64,000 bases of DNA from Brevipalpus yothersi. Its lineage: Eukaryota > Arthropoda > Arachnida > Trombidiformes > Tenuipalpidae. The DNA is taken from NCBI GenBank assembly GCA_003956705.1, contig QZCP01000346.1, positions 186,001-250,000 on the forward strand. Direction: 5' to 3'. Positions 27,001 through 40,384 of this stretch are shown piece by piece. A program made the position numbers and the translations under genes. The notes under the pieces are model-generated. The model did not search any database. It was not told the origin of the DNA and saw nothing but the letters and a program-made list of their open reading frames with translations. Every line of letters starts with the position of its first letter. Positions within the stretch are counted from its first letter, which is position 1.

Positions 27001-29687
27001 ATCATGATGAGATGCATCAACATTGTCTACATCTTTGATGATGATCAGCGAATTATCATTACAGCAAAACTAATTTACATGCATCATACATTATGGGAAT
27101 GGATCATGGATCATTGTTAATCAGATGAACGACAATCTTCATACACTGAGACGATATCATTATTATTATATCCAGGAAAATATACTCAATGCTAACAATT
27201 AAGATAAATGCAGAAATAGCTAGCATATTATTGCCTATTCATCAAACAATCACTTGTTCAAACATTTCTCATTCAGCCATTGAGATGAATGTATCAATGC
27301 TGTATTCTTACTAATGTCGAAGCTTAAAAGATTCATATCATTTAGCTGTTTGGATGGAGAAATTTCCACGGATAGTAAGATTCCTGATGGCAATCTCTTG
27401 AGTAAATTGATTTCTTCCTGTTCATTATCTGAGTGTATGAATTTTATCTTTCTTTAGATCAGAATAAATTCATTTAGCTAACATTTTGTAAGTTTTCTTT
27501 ATCTACATATAACACAAAGACTTGTTTGTATCTGGCTAGATTGGATTTTAAATGAAGATTTGGTTCTTGAAAAGATTTAAAAATCTTGTAGTTATTCATT
27601 TTCATGAAGAATTTTATCACCGAAGATGTGTCAGTGGTCTGATGATTAAATTTTCCAAGCATAGGAAAAAAATTTCCAAGAAAAACTGCTAGTGGTTGAC
27701 TTATTCATGAGTAAAAATGCTTGGAATTATCTAATTCTCTCCGTGAATCTCAAGACAATATGAAAAAAATATCTAAACTAGCCTGAAGAAATTGATTCTA
27801 TTTCTCATGTGCCCCCTAAAGATACAGAGTGGAAAAGAAGATATCATGCTATTGTACTTTATTCAAGACATTCTATTACGGTGAGATGTCCTGGAGTGAT
27901 AGATGTGTCAACACTATCTTCTCCATATCTTTTTTGGGACACAATGCGAGATAGGAGCAATTTTTTATCACCAAGAATTTCATCTTTCAAAGAATAGAAG
28001 AAAAATCCTCCTTTGTTGGAAGATTTCTATTGAAAAATCTTTCCTATTCCTCAATCTATGAAACTTTCACATGCTCACTCATGACATAGAAGAATGCTTT
28101 TGCCACAAACTCGCTTTTTTTCAGCTATGTTGAGAAAAAGATTCGAGAGTCAACTTAGATATGCATTCCTACCAGAGCATAGCATGATGAATGAATCAAA
28201 TTGTTTACAGCTAAGATGTGAAGAACTTCTGGTAAGCTTGTTTATGACGCTTTTGAGGATTTAGTATGATCTAAATCAATTTGACACGAATCGTGTGCCG
28301 TTTACCTTCAATTTTTGACTGCATGCATATAGCTGATCAGGCATAGTTATTTTTTTCGAAGAAAAGTTGAAATAAAAAGGCTACTGATGAAGATAATTGC
28401 AATGAATGCAAAAATTTGGTGAAAAATAGCATGGATATCAATTTTAATGAGATTCTCGATGAATTATGTAACGGTAGCATGGTGAATCTCGAGCCGTCTG
28501 GATGAACACTGAAGTTCAGCGACAAGGTTGTTGATGAGATCCCAAAAATAGCATGAGAGCTCTGATTTATCTACCAATATTCGTTACCAAAGGATCAGAT
28601 GCATATAGCACGCAAGAGGGAGGATCTTGAAAAAAATAATCTTTCTGTTATGTTGGCTGAATATTCAGATATCATGAGAGGCTCTACCCGGAATATTGTT
28701 CTTTCTCTTTTCCTCTCTTATCCTCTTTTCTCCTTAACTCAAACCTAGAACCTTCTAATGACCGGAGGAAGGAAATTGTCAGCCATATCATCTTCAATGG
28801 ATGGAGAGAGACAGACAAATAGACACACTCACTTAAAGAGAGAGAGAAAGAGAGGGAGAGAGAGAGAAATAATGTCCCACCATTGAGAAGAGTTAAAGAG
28901 AAACGGACATCAAATGACCAAGTCTCTAAACGATCAGTAGCATTTGATGCTCAAGAATTCCTGTGATCAATATCACGCATCAGGGTAAAGTATGTTTTTA
29001 TACATATACACATACATTTATTTGTGGTGAATGTTAATTAGTGGAATACTAGTCTTACTTTACTCCGATTAAATGTCTATAATCAAGTTGATTTGGTTAC
29101 CTAACTGAAGCCCATCTGAAATGTGTGTGTGTGAATTGTGCTACTTCTTCCAGTTCAGTAGCCTACGGATATCCTCTCTATCTCACTTTTCTCTCGGAAT
29201 GATTGTTGTTTATTATTCGGATTTTGTGAGCCATCAGTGAGGAGGAGGAATAAGAAGATGAGCCAAATTAACTTACCCAAATGTTGAGGTAAATTCTTGT
29301 AGCCTCTACACTTCCAACTTCCCACTTTTCAAGAGTGATGCTCGGTAGAATAATCTCATGATGATGTACCCATATATACTTTTACCCTTCGGGAGACTGA
29401 GAATATCTGAGCTATCAAAATGGAGAGCCTCATTTCGAGAATCATTCCACAGCAAAGTCATTTGGCTTCTCATCCTTTGACATTCCTCCAGTTGAGATAC
29501 AGTGTGACAGTCACTCTTTGTTGTTCATGTGTGTGAAAATTTTACCAGAATTTGATTCGAATGAAAAATTGATGAAGCTGGCTGGACAGGATGTTATATT
29601 TTGAATGATGAAAGCAAATTCTGGAAGAAGAATTGTGTGAATCGTGGCTTACTGGCTTGTCGCTGCCTGAAAGTACAATATTTCCAT

Positions 29688-32548
29688 TCAATGTTCAGGG
29701 GAATCTTTATGAGCATTACCATCTAACGGGATCAGTTCCATTGTTGTCACTTCCTCAGCTCGATCAACATCTTTGACAATTTTACCATTCTTGAATCGAC
29801 TTCCCTTGTAACCTTCACATGGAATACCAATAGGAAGAGGGAACCGAAAAGAGAGAAAAAGAGAAAAAGAGAGAGAGTGAATCGCTTGATTAAAAGTCAA
29901 ACTCTGTGAGATATTCACGGGATCGACATGATAGTTTGATGAACTTTCGAAAAGTATAGGCAAGGGCCTGTAGCTGCATTCAGATGAAGAGAGGAAAAGC
30001 ATCTGTAAAATTTAGAATAAAATTCTCCTCAAAGTAGCATTGCGAAAAAATTTTCGCAATTAAGTGCAATCTTCCACTCAGGAAATCATTATCATTTTTT
30101 GATACAACCTGAAACTATTCATGCAAACTGTTTAATGAGATTGTGTAGATTAACACTCTATTAAACTGATAGTATTCCACTGATTGTGTATATAGATACT
30201 GTTACCAGTTGAATGGTACATGAATTATACTCTGTACATTATTAAAATATTTTTCCACATGAATACCATTCGTTTTCTTTCTCTTTCATGGAAAAAATCA
30301 GAATTTCTCGATTCCCAGTAACTGACATAATTATATGAATTCATAGATTATAATTGAAGAGTTTTCTAACCATCCAATTAATTTCAGTCAGTAGTTGTAA
30401 TTTGATAGTTTTTTGGGAGAATAACCAAGCCTTTGATAGCATATCCAAGTTCAAATAACGGAATAATGTCGACACAAAAGTTGAGAAATGAATCAAATGG
30501 AAGAAAACATTCAATTGCTCCGTCCAAGAGAATAATAGAATAACAGAAAGCATGAAAAAAAGTTGTCCCTGCCAGCAATGGATCCGACAGATTTCATGGG
30601 TTTCTCCAGAAAATTCTGATGAAACGAATTTCGATCGATGAACAATGAATGTATATATGCATGTGTATGTGTGCGTGAAAGTTATAAAGTTCCTATTCTT
30701 AAGGTGATTCTAATGATATTTGTCGTCTGGAAGCCATTCTTCTAGCATCACGAAGGAATCTTTCTCGTTGTCTCCTGATGATTGTTCAGACACTTTGCAA
30801 TACTCAGTCAACATAAATCATGTTCACACACACACACACACACATACATCTAAGGTGTACACACACATTCTTGGGCAAAAGAAAAAACACAGTAAGATTG
30901 ATCTTCTATCAGAATTATAACACAAACTTGTAACTCATTGAAAAACTTTGAGCTTTATGCACCTTCTATCATCCTCATTCTTCGATTCTCTCTCTCTCTT
31001 TTCCTCTCTTAGTTATTCTTCTATGTCTTTTCTGGGAGCCTCATTACTTCTCTAGACGTTGTATTCCGCAACGAATTGAAGCAAAGTGCCTGTCTATAGC
31101 TATAGTCTTACTGAGTTATTAGTTTTCGTTCCTACGGTGATGATTGTTGGTGAACAATTCTATGGCTATTCCACATAAGAATCTTCCACAAATGATAAGG
31201 GAATAGAATGAGGAAGAGAGAGAAAGATATCATGATTTGCTTGAATGTAACTGATGGTGATGATTATCGAACCAAACTTATCGAAATAATGTGCTTGGAA
31301 AGACAATGAAATGAGTTCAGCTAATATTGGACAAGAAATGGTTTACTTCACATGTGTTTGCAAGTGTAGGTGTAGGTTAGACAGACAAGAAGTCATGATG
31401 AGAATTTCCTTTGAAAATATCAAATTCTGTTGAAGTGCTCGAATACTTACTTCGTGAAACTATTCCTTTGGTTGCTGAACTGTTTGTCGGTACCATATAG
31501 TCGGGCATCCTAGCTGAAAAGCAGGGTAACCAACGTAATAAATATTTGAAGCCTTCACGATACCTTGAGTTCATCCAACAATAGATGATTGGATTGTAGC
31601 AGGCATGAGACATTGCCAACCAATGGCATAAAAAATAGACATAACTAATGTAATCGGTGGTTAAAATTTCCGGAAAATGTTCGATAACAAGTGATAGTAT
31701 ATTAAATGGAAGCCAACAAAGAGTGAAAGCTGTCACACATGTTATCATCATTTTGATCATCTAGAGGAAGAGAAAAAACAAAAGTTTAAAATTAGACACT
31801 GTGCTTTTGATGGATAACAGAATATCAATTCTTTTACCACAAATGCAGACATCAATCAGGTGATAATTCGCTCTCTCTCTCTTTTCGAAGAGCCTCAGTG
31901 AATTTTTTTCTAGGATATCCGGGGATAGATATTTAATTAAAATAGTTTCAAGTAAAAAAACTTATAGGAGAGCGAGGTTCGGTTTTTCATAAACCTTAAC
32001 GAGGTTGAACTGAAAACAATCTCTTGAATTCGTGAATTTTGGATGAGCTCCGAGAAAACTAATTAAAGCAGCACTTTATCATAATCTTTGGATGACTATT
32101 GGCACTGGATGCTGATCACAAGCTTTTCAAAATTATTGAGGATTAATTCTAGAGTAAAGCAAGTAAGAAGAGATAGGAAAGGACAGAACGAGAGAAAGAG
32201 AACTAGGAGATTAGAGGTTGAGGCAATCATGTCTATTTCCCCAAGGTTTTGCTTTCCCTTCCATTTGATGCCTTTCTATGCTACCTCCTCATATCACCTG
32301 TATAAATGATGAATTGGTAGCTAATCTTTCACAAAATCACCTTAAAATCGTTTCTAATGATAGAACGCTCAGCAAACAGGGGACCTTTCCAATTCATTTC
32401 AAGGTTTAGAGATTTTTTCTTGCTCTTCGATACGAAAAATAAACTACTAGATTTGATTCAGAAGCCAACCTGCATCTTCTAGCTGAAATATCATTCCAGT
32501 TGAAGTAAGCTTTCGAGAGCTTACAGCTCCAAACTAAATTGCTCAATA

Positions 32549-32628
<80 letters not shown>

Positions 32629-35600
32629 CTCTCTCTCTCTCTCCTAGTAAGTACCTCTCACTTATAACCCATTTTAAAACACCTGATTAGACAATGGTTC
32701 CTTGAAAGTAAAGACAATGAGCAAATTGATTTATATTGTTAGCTTCCTGGCGAATTTTTTTGTTCTTCAAGACAGATTCGCTTCAGATTTGGTGAAAAAA
32801 CTTTGAACTTCTATGTAACATTAGGTTAGTAATAGTTGAGATGGGCAACATATTCATTCAGTTATTGTATAGATATCACATGTATGTTAGTTAAATGAAG
32901 ATTCTATTCAAATCATACTACATCCAACGAAAAGATCTATTTTAATATTTGCTGATGGAATTTCGAAGCATGGAAAGGAGATAGTGATGAAAATTTCCTC
33001 CTCGAGCTGTTATTTGATTCTGATTATGAGAGAGAGAGAAACATTTTCCATATTTCTCAATGAACTAACGCCAGATATAAAAAGATCATAGATTGGCCAG
33101 CCTCTTCCTTTGATCAGATTTATTCTTCATTCACTTGTAATCTGAGGTTTGTAAATCAAACCGAGAATACTTAGCATCAATTTGAATTTCAAATGGGAGT
33201 TATCATAATGCTATCAAGGCATGTAGGTTCAAATGCTGAGAAAGATGTGCATAATTTAGAAGCATCCGTGTGAAGATGATTTATTTTAGCCAAAGCAATC
33301 TTATTTCACTCAAGATAAATCAAAAAATTCTCAGCTTGATTTCTTCTCCTTTGAGTGCAAGAAAAGAGTAAACAATAGAATCGGAAAAAATCATGAAAAT
33401 TCATGATATCATGGAAGAGAGATCCATTTTCAGTGCCCAAAGTATGCTATTCAATTAACCATGAAGCCTCTCGCAATACAACATTCTGTCTAGTAGATGT
33501 TTAACAGAAGGATGGATTGCCCCAGTTTGGTTTAGAATACAAAAGAGTGAAATATTTACCCCTTTTTTGAGTGATAGAACAAGAAGGAAACAATTTCTCT
33601 CTATCACTCACTTCAAACATCATTCAAACTAATTAGTTGATGAGCGTGTGTTATCATGATCAATGGCTGATTGATGTATTAGAAATGAAAGGCAAAGTTC
33701 TGAAGGTGACCTTCTAATGCCTCTAAAATTGTATAAAACCTTTTCAATTTTCATGAATCTTATCTCACCGTATTGGATGAAAATTATAAATTTCTCATCT
33801 TCTCATTTTTGAAGAAATCTCATTTCAAGTCCAAATGTAAGATATATCATCATACTAATAGCTTCACAAAAGAGTTAATTTTCTTTTCATCAAAGCTCAA
33901 TACGCATGTTGCATCGCAACTAACAAGATTGTAAGATTTTGCCAACTTCTTCCAGGCGGGAAAAATAATTTTAGACGCATCATAGGACTGATATTGATGA
34001 AAACTGATTCATCTGATAGCTGCTCCTGAGAGAACTCCATATTTGAAATAAGTTTGAAAATACATGTAGTGCTGAAAATTAACAATTATAGAAAACCTTG
34101 TTAGAACAAATGAGTGAAATTACGATTAAAAAAGTACTGAATTAGCAGATTTGGCAAATCTCAAATGATCAATCACAATGATGACACAGTAGGGAATGTA
34201 TAAATTAGCAATTATTTTCAATAACACTGCACAATCATTCCAAAATGCAGTTCAAATTGCGAAAAAGGAGATAGTCTACTCGATTTTTGTACTTATTTTC
34301 ATACATTCCACGGAATGGGAGTGAAGAATAAATAGTTTGGTTGATTTGATTTCACGATAGGCAAGCTATCTTACTTGAGTACGATCATCTAAGATCTAAT
34401 ATTTCATTATTACCTCCTCAAATCAATTTGATAGAGCATATCATCAGAGAATACTTCTCAAATCATGTAGCTTTGAGTAAAAATCCTCCCATTCAGTGAG
34501 AGGAATGCCCATCAATGTAAGATAAAATTTTCCTCCTAGCTAGAAGCTGTTATACCAATGAAGGTGTAGATTAACGATGAATTCGCTAGGATTTTTGAAT
34601 GTTTGCTCTATTGATAGAGATTGGCCACTTAGTGAGAGTATTTGGAATACTTTTATGTGTGTCCAATAGGTATTGTATACCAACACACATGAGGAGATCA
34701 ATCATGCTCATGGGAAACTTCTACACTATGCTCATATCTTCTAGCATGAGAAAATATGGATAAAATGTGTTTTTTCGTGAACACACAATTTCCATCTGAT
34801 AATCTGGTAATGACCTTTCAGCCCATGAAATGTTCACCAGAAAGAATGATCAATAAAGATTTTTCTCGTGGAGTAAGTAGTAATGTGTGTTGTAAAGTAC
34901 TCTCTGGAAGTAGAAACTTTTACATTTCCGAAGTGCATTCTTCTCTCCAGTTTCACCTATTCAGTGGAAATATCACAATAATATAACATCAATGAAGTTA
35001 ATGTTATTGTTCATCATATATTGGATCATATTCAGAATAGGCTTCAGATTTTCTGATCAATTCCATCTCATTTTATCTGAGTGAAAGGAGGTTTCAAATC
35101 TCATTTTTCTTTTCCCCATGTAATGTACTCGACAATATTGTGAGTTTATATAACTGTAAATATTAATAACTGACAAATGTGAGGTGTACCCATGATTTTT
35201 TTTTCAGCATGATCACAGCTCTCATGAATTGAGTATAGGGCCTGGCTTAGCGAAAGGATTTTAGGTTTCAATGATCAGCTCTTGAAAAAAATTTCATCTT
35301 TTTTTGTGATGATAGAGTGGAGAATCCAAAAAGAAGTTTCAGACAAGTTTAGAATTTTACGGTTCAAGCGAACTATTCTCTCGGAAACATTTGATAATCC
35401 ACCGAATATCTTTTGATAGGGGCTTTTCTGATAGAGTGGGCAAACATTGGTTCACCATACATTCCTACTTTGGATGGTTTATTGCTTTTAAATGGTTAGT
35501 GGAAACAAAGAGAGAGAGAGAGGAAAAAAGCTATACTTCATACTGGTATACATATGTGAGAAAAGGATTGCTCATCCATGTATCCTACAAGAAAATGATT

Positions 35601-35686
35601 CTCTATCATCTGGTCGGACACTATTTCTCAACTGTAGTTCTGATTGTTGGAAGCAGAAGCATTCAATAATTGCATGAAATAAGAGG

Positions 35687-35752
<66 letters not shown>

Positions 35753-37584
35753 AGCAGAAAAAAGGAATTATTTTATCCACAGATGAACATCTAGGTTAGA
35801 GCTCTTATGCTGCCTACTTTTAGCTCGAACCTGCAACACACATAGTAGATAGGTTTTATCCAAACAGTATACTGATTAACTTTTGGGCCACAATCATTCT
35901 ACTGGAGAAATCAAAGATGAGTTGGCATTCGATCTCCTTATATACAGTGTGTATATAGTCCGAGCTGGATTACTGCATTCCACATGTAGAGAGCAGGATA
36001 TATTCAAACAGTGTTGTCTTTGAATGTTGTGACAATGAACTCATGTTCTGACCAGAATTCCTCACACTCAGCACCGTTAGCCTTGTGAGCCAAGACGATT
36101 CTTTTCCATTTTTCATGTATTCAATCAATCAGAATGACCACCCATCCTAGACTTACTGAAACCTTCAGGTGATCAAGAATAGCCTCGTAGACTAGCCATG
36201 AATGGAAAAGTATTCTCGAATCAACCTGAAGTGAAATGCTACGAAGATCATTCAATTGACACTTTGGACATATCATTCAGATCAGTTTGATAGATTCATC
36301 TTGAGTGACCAATACACTCATTTGATGATATCCAGAACCAAGATACTTGGAAGTCTTTCATATGTCACCTCAAAAAAAGCCTCTGTTCAATACTGTCAAG
36401 TCAATCAGCATTGTCTCGATGTAAACTTTTGACCAGACAAAAATTCATCTCAGTTCATTTCAGCATTCAGTTGAAACATTTGATGGATAGGTCGGCTGGT
36501 ATACATGTTTACTTTCGAATTATATGTATACAGTGGACATTATACATGTCTATGAGAGACTAGATTTTTTATTTCAATAGCTACCTACATCTTTCTACAA
36601 AGAAAACAAACTTAGAGTATTCTTTTGAGATCTTTTAAAACAAATATCAATCACATCAAAGGAGAAGGGACGAAGAGAAGTTATTAGAAAATTTCACAAG
36701 CAGATTCAAAACTTATGATCTAGAGGAAAAGCTTACATCAGAATAATTGATAACTTTCCACATCAATTTCAATTGGAATAAAATCAATAAAGAAAATGAA
36801 AAATGGAAACAAAAGTGTGATTTAACTGTCGGGTTTTCATTTAGATCGAGCATTCTCAATGCTATCAAGTGGAAAGGAAGATTTTCATTGTCTGGGTGGC
36901 TTCATGGTTGAATGAATTCGAATCCTATCAGATTTGAGATTCAAAGTTTCGGATAATAGCACAATTGATTGATATGATAGAATATAGGAACATTATTACT
37001 AATGACTTTTCAAGATTCAAGTTTTCACAGCACACATAGTCATTTTACTGATTAAGATTGATTGTGAGAAAAACAATATATCATGCCAGAATGAAAGTCT
37101 GTTCTACTTGAAACTGTACCCCAGACAATTTTGTTAGACCAAGGAATACACAAAATCTTACTTCTGACATTTATTGTGACATAGACAGGGCTAAAGCTGT
37201 CTGGTAGAATAATTCAAGCAATGCAAATAATGGTTAGCTAGGGAACGAAGTCGAATGAAACTATAGCAAAATAAGGAGTATAATTTTTGTAAAAATGCTT
37301 CTAAAAGATGGGAGAATAATGAAAGTGCAAATTGATGCAATTCTTTGTGAAATGATTCTTTGTGATGTTTGGTGCCAAGAAAGAGGGTGTACGTAGAAAT
37401 ATTCAAGTAATCTATAGAAAGAATATGAATAAGCATGAGGAGCTCATAACTCCCCATCTCTCTGTCTCTTTTTTCATGAGTGACTAAATGCACCTCGGAT
37501 ATGATTTATACCCTGAAGTATTTTTACTTCTGTCATGATACTTAAGCTAAGGTTTTTTTGGCTCCACAAAAAAAGTGATCATCT

Positions 37585-37630
<46 letters not shown>

Positions 37631-40324
37631 TCTCTATTCTCTATTCTCTAAGTGTATTAGGAGACCATTTATCTTACTTATTCATGAATTTCGAAATGAA
37701 GAAGAAAAAATACACCACATCTTGGCATATTTCGTACGCTTTGTCAAAGTTATTGTTCCCCAAGAATGCTCGATGACAGATATACCACACACACATACAC
37801 AATGAATTCTTCAAATAGCTTCAAGTAATATAATTTGGTCTACTGTACTAACATACAGAAAGCTTCATATTGGTGGTCTTCTTGACTTCTATTCTATTCT
37901 AGATAGTCTCTAAGTCATCAGTTTCACTTTCGAATTTTGCTTACTCTACAGTATGGAGTGTGTCTTATCCTGTGCAATGCCATGGGCACTATTTTTTTCA
38001 CAGCTCATACACTGTTCTTCGCCAAGGGAAATGTGGATGGAGACGATGAAAGAAGAATAACTGTTCAGCTAAAAGTCAATTTGAATGTCTTTCCTGGGCA
38101 ATTGATGGCAAAAAATGTTAACTATGAGAATATAAGTGTGCGAGGATGTGTATTGAGCATCCAAAAACGAGACTAACACTTGGACAAGTTTTTCCATCAG
38201 CCCTGGAAGCTGTAAATTTTCATCTAAAGAGTAAATCATGATGGTTCTCATGACAGAAGATCTGTTGAAGGAAAAATTTCCTCAAAAAACTCAAACTTAT
38301 AAACTGTTAGACTTGAAGAAGTTTACATTTCCAAAGAGGATTCAAATCGTAAACTTAAGTAATCTCGATGACTTACTCTGAGTATATCATTGAGTATACT
38401 TGAAAATTGAATGTAAATTCTCATGCTCGAAGTAGCAGCAAAAAGAGTGTGTCAAATTAGATGCTAGGATTGAAGTTCCAAGGGGAAAAATAGATAAATT
38501 CTTCAAATGATTTAGATAGAGAGTCTAACGGATCTTGTGAGGTGTCAGATGCTTTTTTTCTCTCTTTTCATTTAATCTTTTTTCCTACTCATTCTTGGTG
38601 CTAGGAGAGAAAGAGAGAGATAGAAAAGGAATAAAATCTCTCAAGCTTTTGAGACTCACAATAGTGCATCAAGTGATTGGAATTCGATTGAGTTGATAAG
38701 TGAAAATCGATGTGACCATCTGAATCTTAGAATAGTCTAATGATGAAATTGACCTTACGATAAATAAGATGGTTGGTGGAAGAGGTAAAGAGACAGCTAC
38801 AATAGAAAATTGATTTCTAGTAACACCAAACGATCATCAAGCTAATCCATTCTCTTACACATTTAGGGAGGAAAAGTTTACTCAAGAGAATCACTGAGCA
38901 TCAACTGTTATGGGTACCTTTGAAGATGGGATGTCTGAAGGATCAATCATCGGATGCTGAGAATGACTGATTCTGACTGTTAGATTATTCTTGAAAGAAA
39001 AATTTTTCAACTTATCTATGATACAGAGGAGATGAAAAAATCTGTATACACATAAGTGTGTGTGGTTTAGTCATTTTCCCTAAAAAAGTCTTTGGTAAAC
39101 TTTTTTCCCTTGTACCTCTCAAAAAGATGTGAAAAATCTTGACTAGACATCAATTTAGACAAATTGTTCCGCTATATTACCATGGAATAGATCTCAAGAC
39201 GATAGAGCACACCCGTGTACAGTCTTCTTTATCTTCCACAGATTCATCAGGCTACATGGATGCTTAAGACTCATGAATAAATGCAAAATCTGGTGTGTGT
39301 TTTTGAAAGAAGCCGGAAAGTAAAGTCCTCGAGACTCAAGCACTCGATGAATGTCACTACAATGGGCATGACATACCGAGCACAAGATAACTAGCACAAT
39401 AATGTGATCTTAGTCAGTATGAAATCTCGATGGAATTTGATTCTCAACAGGATCAAATGATGAAGATAGAGGATTGAGTGGGCAGAACAACATTTGTTAA
39501 TACAATGTTTTGGTTCGCTACGTTGGCAGAAACCACAAGCAAGATACAACAGTTTGAAATCATCATAGAAATTGGGAAACTGGAGAGAGTTGAAGCCAAT
39601 TAATCCTATCTATTACAAACATGGGTGAGCCAAATCTGATATCGCACTTGGATGGAAAATTCCGGATGATCTGAATGAAACAGATCATGAGCCTGTGGGT
39701 CTAGCACATTTCATATTTCTCTACTTAATTCACAACTACGTGCATAAATTGTTATTGCTAGTTGATTGGGTCAGAATGAAATAGAATGAGGGACAAAACT
39801 TTCTCTTTCTCTCTCTCTTTCTTTCTGGATCCGAATGCTATATTGTGTCTATCTAACAGAGCAATAAACCCGAATTTCCAGAGGGGTAGATAGAAACAGG
39901 ATCCATGGCTTGAGGTTTAAATAGTCCCATTGAGATTTGATGGTTTTTTACTCGCAACAAAAATCTATCCTCGCTCCATGATCTTTTATTTTAGGATGCA
40001 AAATATGCCCTAAATACGAGAAATTTTCATGAATTTCGTAACAAGAATACAGAACATTGTTTGATTTATCTCCCACCTTGGTTTGAATGGTTCATTTATC
40101 CTCATTTCCAGTTCGGATCATCCAGCCCCATAATATACAAAGTCTGATACAGCAGATGTAGCTTGGATGAAGAATAGTGAAAAATTCAGATTTCTATTTT
40201 GGAGCTGAACAAGAGATGAGAAAGAATTTGATCTGGGAAATTTGCGAGCAAGACGGTAACAACTTGATTTTTCCATAAGAATAAATTTTCAAGATTTAAA
40301 GATGCACCTTGAAGTCTTTTCACC

Positions 40325-40384
<60 letters not shown>

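Larger units (their letters stand above)
21074..29687. other. 8.6 kb gene-poor region
   Basis: No ORF with family features, length or paired splice signals was found on either strand. It holds a large CT tract with an assembly gap (about 23782-24084), small GA patches near 26383-26401 and 28840-28866, and otherwise AT-rich unique-looking sequence. It lies between the TMEM120 start codon and the candidate final exon of the GPCR gene, so it may include the TMEM120 promoter and GPCR 3' UTR. Confidence 0.5.

Noticed and set aside
37937..38176. 79-codon plus-strand ORF in the GPCR intron
   Set aside because: Composition is not implausible, but there is no homologous copy, signal peptide or splice support.
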